Shown in pieces: positions 1-5,771 of a stretch of DNA of 12,760 nt; position 1 is the stretch's first letter; the number at the start of each line of letters is the position of its first letter. A program made the translations under genes and the position numbers. The notes beneath the pieces are model-generated. The model was not told the origin of the DNA. It made no database searches and saw only the letters and a program-made list of their open reading frames with translations. The stretch lies in contig DATLQW010000086.1 of assembly GCA_035535035.1 (NCBI GenBank), forward strand, positions 1 through 12,760, given 5' to 3'. The stretch comes from JASHVB01 sp035535035 (GTDB lineage: Bacteria; Pseudomonadota; Alphaproteobacteria; Acetobacterales; Acetobacteraceae).

Positions 1-33
1 CAGTTCCTTCCAGCAGGCGATAAACTGATCCAA
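1..33 (-). CDS. Possible 5' end of a gene running off the window edge
   Basis: A minus-strand frame is open to the left edge. A TTG codon at 33-31 follows GGGGAGG with a 5-nt spacer, and the reading begins M-D-Q-F-I-A-C-W-K-E-L. ATG codons in the same frame at 60 and 51 would add up to nine residues, but they have no well-placed ribosome binding site; a GGAGGTGATC at 86-77 lies too far upstream of them. Eleven residues cannot identify a family. It sits 90 bases downstream of the choice-of-anchor A gene on the same strand. This could equally be chance in GC-rich DNA. Confidence 0.25.
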   Translation of the reverse strand, partial: MDQFIACWKEL

Positions 34-122
34 GGCGGCCTCCCCAGGCATGTTTCGCATGCCGAGGGGTAGAATCGATCACCTCCGAGCCGGGCAAGCG
101 CCGAGTCGGCTGTCAAGCGGTT

Positions 123-743
123 TCAAGTGCGATTCCCCTGGCCACTGCCGGCATTGCCATTGACCTTGACCGACCCGCCGCTGTTGAGTGTCAGGTAGCC
201 ACTGTTCTTGCCGTTGATCGCGACGGTGCCGGTGCCGCCATTGATGCTGATATTGCCGCTGTTGGCGGCGCCGATGGCGACGCTGCCGCCGCTGCCGAGG
301 CTGATCTGGCCGCTGTTGCGGCCGACCACCGAGACGCTCGCGCCGCCGGAGCTGCTGGCGAAGGCACCGGTGTTGTTGCCGCCGACGAAGACGCTGCCCC
401 CGCCGTTCAGGTTGAAATTGCCGGCGTTGGTCCCGGCAATCATGGCGGCTTGGGCGTTGTCCAGGTTGAAGGGATTGCTGCTGGTCTCGTTGCCATAGAC
501 CGTCAGGGCGGCGAAGGTCGAGGCCGCTTCGGCCGCGGGGTTGACGGCGAAAGTCGCGCCGCCGGTCATGTTGCCGCCGATGAGCGTGCGGCCATCCACG
601 TCGGCGCTGGTGCTGAAATTGCCCAGGATGACGGCGTTGAACTGCTGCAGGATCTGGCTGTCGGACAAGCTCTGGGCGCCGGCCGGTGTGCCCCAGGCCA
701 GGACGGCACCAAAGCACCACAGGGACAGCAAGCGGAATTTCAC
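123..743 (-). CDS. Secreted choice-of-anchor A-type repeat protein, short and without an anchor
   Basis: The 206-residue product starts at GTG (743-741), preceded by AAGGAA with a 7-nt spacer. Residues 1-24 form a signal peptide with a likely AGA-Q cleavage site, so the protein is exported. Residues 30-65 (QILQQFNAVILGNFS, then DVDGRTLIGGNMTGG) match the start of the choice-of-anchor A / collagen-binding-like domain. Residues 104-198 hold about five repeats of 18-19 residues (N-S-G-x-I-x-L-x-x-G-G-S-V-x-I-x-G), which suggests a beta-solenoid. Family members are usually longer and end in PEP-CTERM, LPXTG or another sorting signal. This one stops after G-Q-G-N-R-T with no transmembrane segment or sorting motif, and neither other frame restores one. 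It may be a truncated gene or a freely secreted short form. The family call rests on motif recall. Confidence 0.7.
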   Translation of the reverse strand: MKFRLLSLWCFGAVLAWGTPAGAQSLSDSQILQQFNAVILGNFSTSADVDGRTLIGGNMTGGATFAVNPAAEAASTFAALTVYGNETSSNPFNLDNAQAAMIAGTNAGNFNLNGGGSVFVGGNNTGAFASSSGGASVSVVGRNSGQISLGSGGSVAIGAANSGNISINGGTGTVAINGKNSGYLTLNSGGSVKVNGNAGSGQGNRT

Positions 744-998
744 GACGTTGTTCCTTAATTTAGACGAACGGCCTTCCGGTGGGTGGACATCAGACCCGGC
801 AGTTCGACATATAGCGTCGATCGGCCGTGATATGGGATTAAATCCGGAAGAATCGAAAAATTTATGCGGTCAGGGCCAATTTTCGTATGCTTCGTCCAAA
901 CGATGCCCGCGGCGGCCCTGCGTCGCTCCGCCTCTTGACCGGGTGCAGCCCTCCGGTATCTCCCGGCCACGACCAATCGGGCTGGCGAGGCCGATCGC
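744..998. other. Divergent intergenic region (255 bp)
   Basis: This gap separates the divergent starts of the repeat-protein gene and the GT2-GtrA gene, so it should carry both promoters. I see no convincing -35/-10 pair, operator or small gene. The frames that cross it have no family resemblance. The bases around 820-880 (tatgggattaaatccgg, gaaaaatttatgc) are more AT-rich than the flanks, which would suit a promoter, but nothing more specific can be supported. Confidence 0.4.
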
Positions 999-2147
999 AT
1001 GACGTCCCCTTCCGATACCGCGGCCGCGCTTCCGGCGGCGCAAGGCCCGACGGCATCCGGCGCTCCCACGCTCAGCGTGGTGATCCCCTGCTACAACGAA
1101 CGGCCGAACGTGGCGCCAATGACCGCCAGGCTGAATGCCGCCCTGGCCGGCATCGCGTGGGAGGCGATCTATGTGGACGACGACAGCCCCGACGGCACCG
1201 GGGGTGAAATCCGCCGCATCGCCCAGACCGACCCGCGCGTGCGCTGCATCCGCCGGATCGGCCGGCGCGGGCTGGCCTCCGCGGTGATCGAGGGGGCACT
1301 GGCCTCCTCCGCCGCCTTCGTCGCGGTGATCGACGGCGACCTGCAGCACGACGAGACGCGGCTGCCCGTGATGCTGCACGCGCTGCAGGGCGGCGCCTAC
1401 GACCTCGCCGTCGCCAGCCGGCACGTCGCGGGCGGCGACGACGCGGGGCTGGCGAACCGCTGGCGCCATGTGCTGTCGGATGGCGGCATCAGGCTGGCCC
1501 GGATGTTCCTGCCCACCCCGCTAACGGACCCGATGAGCGGCTTCTTCATGCTGCCGCGTCCGCTGTTCGAGGAACTCGCCCGCCACCTCACCGGCCAGGG
1601 CTTCAAGATATTGCTCGACCTGGTGCTCAGCGCGCCGGCGCCGCTGCGGGTGATCGAGGTGCCGGCGCAGTTCCGCGCCAGAGTGCAAGGCGAGAGCAAG
1701 CTGGACGTGCTGGTGCTGACGCAGTTCGCCGGGCTGCTGCTGGACAAGGTGTTCGGCGGGCTGGTGCCGCTGCGGTTCATCTCGTTTGCCCTGGTGGGCG
1801 CGCTGGGCGTGCTGGTGAACCTGGCCGTGCTGGCGGCGCTGCGCCAGGCCACCTGGCTGGCGTTCGAAGCGGAAGTGGCGATCGCCACCGTGGTGGCGAT
1901 GGTGTTCAACTTCGAGCTGAACAATGCGGTGACCTACCGGGACCAGCGCCTGCGCGGGCCCCGGCTGTGGCGCGGGCTGCTGCTGTTCATGCTGGTGTGC
2001 GGCGTGGGGGCGGTGGCGAATATCGGCATCGCGCAGACGCTGTTCGCGGAGCATATGCGGTGGACGATGGCGGGGGCAATCGGGGCGGTGATCGGCGTGG
2101 TGTGGAATTATGCGGTGTCGGCGACACTGGTGTGGCGGGCGCGGTGA
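999..2147 (+). CDS. DPM1-like GT2 glycosyltransferase fused to a GtrA membrane domain
   Basis: This 382-residue protein has two parts. Residues 24-235 form a GT-A fold of family GT2: LSVVIPCYNE (25-34), the nucleotide-sugar motif DDDSPDGT (60-67), the metal-binding region DGDLQHDE (112-119) and DPMSGFFM (177-184). This is the pattern of polyprenyl-phosphate mannose or glucose synthases. Residues 256-380 form a GtrA-type domain with four predicted membrane segments near 256-281, 288-308, 326-348 and 355-377. Known relatives transfer a sugar from UDP- or GDP-sugar to undecaprenyl phosphate, and GtrA-like domains anchor or flip such products. The inferred role is making a lipid-linked sugar donor at the inner membrane for envelope glycan modification; the sugar cannot be read from sequence. 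A weak GAGG lies 8 nt before the ATG. It stands alone upstream of a decayed gene rather than in an operon. Confidence 0.88.
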   Translation: MTSPSDTAAALPAAQGPTASGAPTLSVVIPCYNERPNVAPMTARLNAALAGIAWEAIYVDDDSPDGTGGEIRRIAQTDPRVRCIRRIGRRGLASAVIEGALASSAAFVAVIDGDLQHDETRLPVMLHALQGGAYDLAVASRHVAGGDDAGLANRWRHVLSDGGIRLARMFLPTPLTDPMSGFFMLPRPLFEELARHLTGQGFKILLDLVLSAPAPLRVIEVPAQFRARVQGESKLDVLVLTQFAGLLLDKVFGGLVPLRFISFALVGALGVLVNLAVLAALRQATWLAFEAEVAIATVVAMVFNFELNNAVTYRDQRLRGPRLWRGLLLFMLVCGVGAVANIGIAQTLFAEHMRWTMAGAIGAVIGVVWNYAVSATLVWRAR

Positions 2148-2173
2148 GGGCGGATGGTGCGGCGTCCGTCGTC

Positions 2174-2250
2174 ATGGCGGGCCCCCGGGTCGAGTGCCCC
2201 CGGGGCAGGCTCAGGCCCGTCATCCACGTCTTTCCAGACATCGCCGAAGA
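2174..2250. repeat. Palindromic intergenic repeat with a conserved-looking tail
   Basis: ATGGCGGGCC (2174-2183) and GGCCCGTCAT (2214-2223) can pair with one mismatch around a GC-rich loop that contains GCCCCCGGGGC (2196-2206). The following tail (2221-2250, catccacgtctttccagac and onward) has the look of the short palindromic repeats scattered between genes in many GC-rich alphaproteobacteria. Translated readings of this stretch are therefore not protein evidence. It lies directly upstream of the PIN-like remnant and may mark where that gene was cut. Copy number in the genome cannot be seen here. Confidence 0.45.
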
Positions 2251-2386
2251 AAGCAGGAGTCGCTTGTTGGCAATCGCCAGCAGTGCCGGGCTGCTGGTCA
2301 GCGGCGACGAGGACCTGACGGATTTGGTAACGGCCTACTCCGTCGCTTCGCCAGCGATGCCGCACCGGCTTCTGGCGGGGAGCTGA
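2251..2386 (+). pseudogene. Remnant of the 3' end of a PIN-domain toxin gene
   Basis: The frame ending at the TGA at 2384-2386 reads RSRLLAIASSAGLLVSGDED and then LTDLVTAYS. This matches the C-terminal half of PIN-domain toxins of the 'putative toxin-antitoxin system toxin component, PIN family' type: the alanine-rich helix, the L-V-S-G-D core with its acidic residue, then D-L-x-D-L. The rest of the domain, including the first conserved aspartate, is missing. The upstream part of the frame is repeat and the 3' end of the GT2-GtrA gene. After the core, the usual terminal strand (I-V-T-P-x-x-F-L) is only dimly visible. No antitoxin gene is adjacent. I infer a decayed fragment with no function; chance resemblance of 30-45 residues remains possible. 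Confidence 0.45.
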
Positions 2387-2441
2387 CCCCGCGGCGAATG
2401 GTCGGCGATACAGTATGAGCGTTGCGTTACGCCGCCGCTGC

Positions 2442-3713
2442 TCACCCGATCGCCGCAGCCACCCACTGCGCCCAGGCCAGCACCGCCCGATCTTCTCCCG
2501 CCCGCCCGACGATCTGGATCCCCAGCGGCAACCCGTTCGGCCCGGTCCCGGCCGGCACCGTCACGCAGGGCACGTGCAGGCTGGTCCAGATGAAGTTGAA
2601 CGCCGGGTCGCCCGTCCAATCCAGCCCGGCCGGCGCCTCGCCCGGCGCGGACGGGGTTACCAGCACGTCCAGCCCCTCCATCGCCGCCGGGAACGCCTGC
2701 TGCGTCTGCGCGAACACCTCCAACGCCGCCGCCCGTTCCGCCTCGCCGCAGCCCAGCCCGAACTCCAGCCTCTCGCGCAGCCCGGGGCTGATCCCGTCGC
2801 GCGCCGCCGCCAGCTCCCACCCCAGCGCCCGTCCGCTCTCGCTGTTCATGACGACCGGGTGCGCCCGCACCAGCGCGGAGAACGCCTCCGGCAGCTCCCG
2901 ATCGCAAACCGCAGCCCCGGCCCGCCCCAGCGCCCCGCCGACCCGCTCCAACAACGCAAGTGTCTCCGCTCCGGCCAGGTCCCGGCTCGGCGACCGGCAC
3001 AGGCCCACCCGAGGCGCTCTCGCCGGCCGCGCCTCCGGGTCCCCCAGGTCGCGCCCGGACACCGTGCCGGCCAGCAGCGCACAGTCGGCCACCGAGCGTG
3101 CCAGGACGCCAACGGTATCGAGGCTGTCCGACATGACCTTCATGCCGATGCGGGAGATCGTTCCGAAGCTCGGCTTGTAGCCCACCACACCGCAATACGC
3201 CGCCGGCCGGATCACGCTGCCGGCGGTCTGCGTCCCATACGCCAGCGGGAAAAACCCCGCCGCCACCCCCGCCGCCGATCCACTGCTGGAGCCCCCCGGC
3301 GTGTGCCCCGGATTCGCCGGATTCGTCGTCGGGCCGGGCTTGCGGGTGGCGAACTCGGTGGTCACGGTCTTGCCCGCCACCACGGCCCCGGCGGCGCGCG
3401 CCCAGGCCACGCAGGCGGCGTCGGCGCGGGGCCGCCAGCCGGACCAGATCGGCGAACCGTACTCGCTGGGCATGTCCGCGGTATCCAGCACGTCCTTCAC
3501 GCCGATCGGCAGCCCGTGCAGCGGCCCGGGCAGGGCGGCTTGCGCGGCGCGCAACGCCGCCTCCGCATTGAACCAGGCGAAAGCGCGCACCTCCGGCTCG
3601 CGTGAAGCGATCCGCGCCAGGCAGGCCTGCATCAGCTCCGCGGGGTGCAGCTTGCCGGCCCGGATGCGGCGAGTCGCCTCGGTGGCGGTCAGTTGCTGAA
3701 GTTCGGCTGACAT
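2442..3713 (-). CDS. Amidase-signature family hydrolase
   Basis: The 423-residue product belongs to the amidase-signature superfamily, which hydrolyses C-N amide bonds with a Ser-cisSer-Lys triad. Counting from ATG 3713, the triad reads as Lys73 in G-V-K-D, Ser142 in PGGSSSGSAAG and Ser166 in GTQTAGSVIRPA; the two serines are 24 residues apart, as in well-studied members. The C-terminal motif PLGIQIVG and the length fit the family. I prefer ATG 3713 because GGGAGGGG lies about 5 nt before it. A TTG at 3728 would add five residues but overlaps that ribosome binding site. No signal peptide is visible, so it is probably cytoplasmic. The substrate is unknown; glutamyl-tRNA amidotransferase GatA is unlikely because gatB and gatC are absent and the C-terminal part is short. 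Tandem 17-bp repeats lie immediately upstream. Confidence 0.92.
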   Translation of the reverse strand: MSAELQQLTATEATRRIRAGKLHPAELMQACLARIASREPEVRAFAWFNAEAALRAAQAALPGPLHGLPIGVKDVLDTADMPSEYGSPIWSGWRPRADAACVAWARAAGAVVAGKTVTTEFATRKPGPTTNPANPGHTPGGSSSGSAAGVAAGFFPLAYGTQTAGSVIRPAAYCGVVGYKPSFGTISRIGMKVMSDSLDTVGVLARSVADCALLAGTVSGRDLGDPEARPARAPRVGLCRSPSRDLAGAETLALLERVGGALGRAGAAVCDRELPEAFSALVRAHPVVMNSESGRALGWELAAARDGISPGLRERLEFGLGCGEAERAAALEVFAQTQQAFPAAMEGLDVLVTPSAPGEAPAGLDWTGDPAFNFIWTSLHVPCVTVPAGTGPNGLPLGIQIVGRAGEDRAVLAWAQWVAAAIG

Positions 3714-3723
3714 GCAAACCCCT

Positions 3724-3774
3724 CCCAAACGGATTGTGTCCCCAAACGGACCGTGCCCCTAAACGTACCGTGGC
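3724..3774. repeat. Three tandem 17-bp repeats, possible operator array
   Basis: Three 17-base units follow one another without gaps: 3724-3740 (cccaaacggattgtgtc), 3741-3757 (cccaaacggaccgtgcc) and 3758-3774 (cctaaacgtaccgtggc). The middle unit contains acggaccgt, a palindrome about its central base, and the third is close to it. The array sits just upstream of the amidase start and 41-91 bases upstream of the divergent hypothetical gene at 3815. Its position and partial symmetry suggest binding sites for a dimeric repressor, for instance of the TetR type. No regulator gene is present in the window, so this is inference. Confidence 0.55.
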
Positions 3775-3814
3775 CCTCTGGCGCGCCCGGCGCCGCGGGT
3801 ACATCCTCACACGA

Positions 3815-4348
3815 ATGGAAGCGCAAGAGCAGCCCTTGTCGGTGCGCGTGGGCGCCGGCCCGGACGGGTCGGTGACCTATCTGGTGGATGTCCCGCCGGA
3901 GGCGCTGCCCCCAGTGCGCGGTCGCGACCTGGAGCGCGCCTGGTACGCCGCCCGCGAAGCCGCCATCGCCCAGTCCTGGAGCGCCGTCCGTGGCTTCCGC
4001 TTCCGTCGCCCGGACGGCTCGCACACCGACCTGGCGCTGGCCGATCCGGACGCCCGCTGCTGGGCCGGCGCGGTGGACGGCACGGTGGGACTCGGCACCA
4101 GCTACGGGTTGGCGCTCTGCCTGCGGCTGCTGGCATTGGTCGATCTGCTGGCGCGGGCGCGCTGGGCCATCCCGCTGTACCGCCTGGAGCGTGACGGCGC
4201 CGACCTCCACCCCAGCCTGCTGCGCACCGCCGCCACCACGCCGCTGACGCCCGAGGCGCGGTTCGACGAACAGCGCTTCCGCGCCAGCCTGGACCCGTTG
4301 CTGCCGCGGCCGCCGGCCGCGGGCCACCTGACAGGATCCCCCGCATGA
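3815..4348 (+). CDS. Conserved-looking hypothetical protein, 177 aa
   Basis: I do not recognise a functional family. The 177-residue product starts at ATG 3815; no Shine-Dalgarno sequence precedes it, so the start is the least certain point. It has no signal peptide. Residues 20-65 are mixed and charged (LERAWYAAREAAIAQSW suggests a helix). Residues 93-119 hold a Gly-containing hydrophobic helix followed by L-L-A-R-A-R-W. Near the C-terminus LHPSLLRTAATTPL and then EARFDEQRFRASL look like a conserved motif pair. The stop overlaps the ATG of the next gene (ATGA at 4345-4348), so the two are probably translationally coupled and functionally linked. It is transcribed divergently from the amidase. 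Codon pattern and the coupling support a real gene; similar small proteins may exist in Acetobacteraceae, from memory only. Confidence 0.7.
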   Translation: MEAQEQPLSVRVGAGPDGSVTYLVDVPPEALPPVRGRDLERAWYAAREAAIAQSWSAVRGFRFRRPDGSHTDLALADPDARCWAGAVDGTVGLGTSYGLALCLRLLALVDLLARARWAIPLYRLERDGADLHPSLLRTAATTPLTPEARFDEQRFRASLDPLLPRPPAAGHLTGSPA

Positions 4349-4746
4349 GCGATCGCCAAGCCTGCCGGCCGCGCCCGGGTCGCGGCATGGGCCCGGCCGG
4401 CGCATCGCTGGCCCTGGGTCTTCTGCTGCTGGCGACGTGCGCCGGTCCCGGTCCGCGGCCCGGCAGCGCAGAGGCCCGCGAACATGCCGAAACCGTGGCG
4501 GCGTGCCGGCAGCGTGCCGACGAGATGTACAATATTCGTCACCGCGACGCGATCTATGCCGGCCCATCGCAGGTCAACACGCCGTTCTCGGCCGATGATA
4601 CCGCGAACACGCCGGGTCGTGGCCTCTCCCAGATGTATGAGCGCGACAGCATGGTGACCGACTGCGTGCGCAATACCGGCGCCGAGGGCGACCGGACGCC
4701 GGAGCAAGGCGCACTGCCGCCGCCTGCTCCCGCCGCGCGGCCCTGA
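4345..4746 (+). CDS. Small exported hypothetical protein, 133 aa, two conserved-looking cysteines
   Basis: The product starts at ATG 4345, overlapping the upstream stop by four bases. Residues 1-40 resemble an export signal: positively charged start, hydrophobic ASLALGLLLLATC, then a Gly/Pro-rich stretch. Cys32 is a possible lipidation site, but the residue before it is Thr, which is poor for a lipobox. The mature part carries AACRQRADEMYNIRHRDAIY, then TPFSADDT, GLSQMYERDS and DCVRNTG; its two cysteines could form a disulfide in the periplasm. The C-terminus is a Pro/Ala-rich tail. No catalytic motif is visible. I infer an envelope protein working with the product at 3815. The function is unknown. 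Confidence 0.72.
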   Translation: MSDRQACRPRPGRGMGPAGASLALGLLLLATCAGPGPRPGSAEAREHAETVAACRQRADEMYNIRHRDAIYAGPSQVNTPFSADDTANTPGRGLSQMYERDSMVTDCVRNTGAEGDRTPEQGALPPPAPAARP

Positions 4747-4952
4747 CCGGCATCGGCGCCGGAGCAGCGGCTCGGCCGGAGTCTCGTGGGCGGATTGCGC
4801 GCGTCTCGGTGCGGCTGGCCGCCGCCGGCGCGGCTGGCCGGCACCGCGCCGGTGCCGGACGCGACCAGGACAACGTGACCGAAACACTGGCCTGACCGGC
4901 CGGCATCGCCTAGAAGCGGCGCCATCGACCGCATAGGGGCAAAGGGGAGGCC
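4747..4952. other. Intergenic region with GC-rich hairpin and direct repeat
   Basis: A perfect 9-bp inverted repeat, CCGGCACCG (4838-4846) and CGGTGCCGG (4850-4858) around a 3-base loop, lies 92 bases after the upstream stop. It has no T-tract, so it is not a standard intrinsic terminator, although it could stall or stabilise a transcript. An 11-bp direct repeat (gcggctggccg) occurs at 4811-4821 and 4830-4840. The 3' end of the gap carries the ribosome binding site for the RidA gene. No small gene was recognised. Confidence 0.4.
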
Positions 4953-5303
4953 ATGAGCAAGATCATCCGTACCGAGTCAGGCGGCATTCTGTCGAAGGCC
5001 GTGGAATACCACGGTTTCGTTTACCTTCCGGGTATCACCGCACGGGACACGACCAAGGACATCAAGGGCCAGACGGCCGACGTGCTCGCGCAGATCGACC
5101 AGATGCTGGAAACCCACGGCACCGACAAGACGCGGCTCCTCCAGGCACTGATCTGGGTGAAGCATATCAAGGACCGCGCGGCGATGAACGAGCTGTGGAC
5201 GCCGTGGCTGCCGGCGGGCGGCGCACCGGTTCGGGCTTGCGTCCAAGCCGAGCTGGCCCACCCCGACATCCTGGTGGAAATCATGGTCACCGCCTGCAAG
5301 TGA
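4953..5303 (+). CDS. RidA (YjgF/YER057c/UK114) family protein
   Basis: The 116-residue length and fold signature fit Rid proteins: the GFVYLPG strand (21-27), the D-V-L-A-Q-I-D-Q-M-L helix, then APVRACVQAEL and ILVEIMVTA. Arg94 corresponds to the arginine that binds the substrate carboxylate in RidA, and Glu109 to the conserved acidic residue. Both residues are needed in active imine/enamine deaminases, which hydrolyse reactive 2-aminoacrylate-type intermediates to keto acids. The start ATG follows AAAGGGGAGG at an ideal distance. The protein should be cytoplasmic and trimeric by analogy. It is probably monocistronic, since the upstream gap is about 200 bases and the downstream gap about 470. 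It may be a divergent Rid subfamily rather than RidA itself, so no symbol is given. Confidence 0.88.
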   Translation: MSKIIRTESGGILSKAVEYHGFVYLPGITARDTTKDIKGQTADVLAQIDQMLETHGTDKTRLLQALIWVKHIKDRAAMNELWTPWLPAGGAPVRACVQAELAHPDILVEIMVTACK

Positions 5304-5455
5304 CAGCCGGCTGCCGGAACGCCTGGCCCGTGCCGTTCCACGGCGAGCCAACCGCCATGGCCCGCCCGAGCGCGCGAAATGGCGACGAGCCGGCCGTGCG
5401 GTAGCGCGACTCCCAGGAACAGGTGAACCGGTTTTCGTGGGGAGGGCACGGCTCT

Positions 5456-5516
5456 CGCCATGCCCGCGAAAGCGGCGACCTGTGCGGCATGAGTGCCCGT
5501 TTTCGCCGGGATGGCG
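5456..5516. repeat. REP-like imperfect inverted repeat
   Basis: CGCCATGCCCGCGAAAGCGG (5456-5475) pairs with CCGTTTTCGCCGGGATGGCG (5497-5516) at 17 of 20 positions around a 21-nt loop. Its minus-strand translation contains A-I-P-A-K-T-G-T-H and A-A-F-A-G-M-A, the tell-tale pattern of a very common proteobacterial intergenic palindrome that is often miscalled as protein. Genome copy number cannot be judged here. Confidence 0.6.
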
Positions 5517-5702
5517 TGGAATCGCGACCTACGCCATGTGATTCGCCTGCGTCCGGGGCGTGCCGTCATCGCCACGGACGCGTCGAGCTCCGTCGCCAGT
5601 GCATCAATTTCGAGGGATTAGGACAGTCTTCCCCGATTCCGGACTTATCCACAGCCTCGCATTAACGAATTCGCCATCTCTCGGTGAAACGATGCACGCC
5701 GT

Positions 5703-5723
5703 GGGTTGCCATCGTTGCAACCC
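5703..5723. promoter_or_regulatory. Possible operator: 7-bp inverted repeat
   Basis: GGGTTGC (5703-5709) and GCAACCC (5717-5723) are perfect inverted arms around CATCGTT, 48 bases upstream of the CHAP start codon. This spacing would suit a dimeric regulator overlapping the promoter, but no regulator or promoter elements are identified. A chance occurrence is possible. Confidence 0.25.
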
Positions 5724-5771
5724 TGCTGCTACCGCAGGACAAGGCTGGGCGCAAAACCGGGGGACTAACCA

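Larger units (their letters stand above)
5304..5771. other. 468-bp non-coding region upstream of the CHAP gene
   Basis: No convincing gene lies here. It holds, in order, GC-rich potential hairpins after the RidA stop, an REP-like inverted repeat (5456-5516), a perfect match to the DnaA-box consensus TTATCCACA (5645-5653), and a 7-bp inverted repeat (5703-5723) about 50 bases before the CHAP start. A frame from GTG 5684 begins like a signal peptide (K-R-C-T-P-W-V-A-I-V-A-T-L-L-L) but has no ribosome binding site and continues as an out-of-frame overlap of the CHAP gene, so I do not call it. Confidence 0.5.

Noticed and set aside
2335..3810. 491-residue minus-strand frame overlapping the amidase gene
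   Set aside because: It is a shifted shadow of the amidase coding sequence, Arg/Gly/Ala-rich with no motifs, kept open by high GC content.
4838..4858. Intrinsic terminator after the coupled hypothetical pair
   Set aside because: The stem is strong, but no T-tract follows on either strand, so I kept it only as a hairpin.
5021..5575. 184-residue minus-strand protein downstream of and antisense to RidA
   Set aside because: Its most protein-like part is the translated REP-like palindrome; the rest is antisense to RidA.
5645..5653. Replication origin at the DnaA-box match
   Set aside because: Only one box, no AT-rich unwinding region, and no dnaA, dnaN, parA or repA gene nearby.
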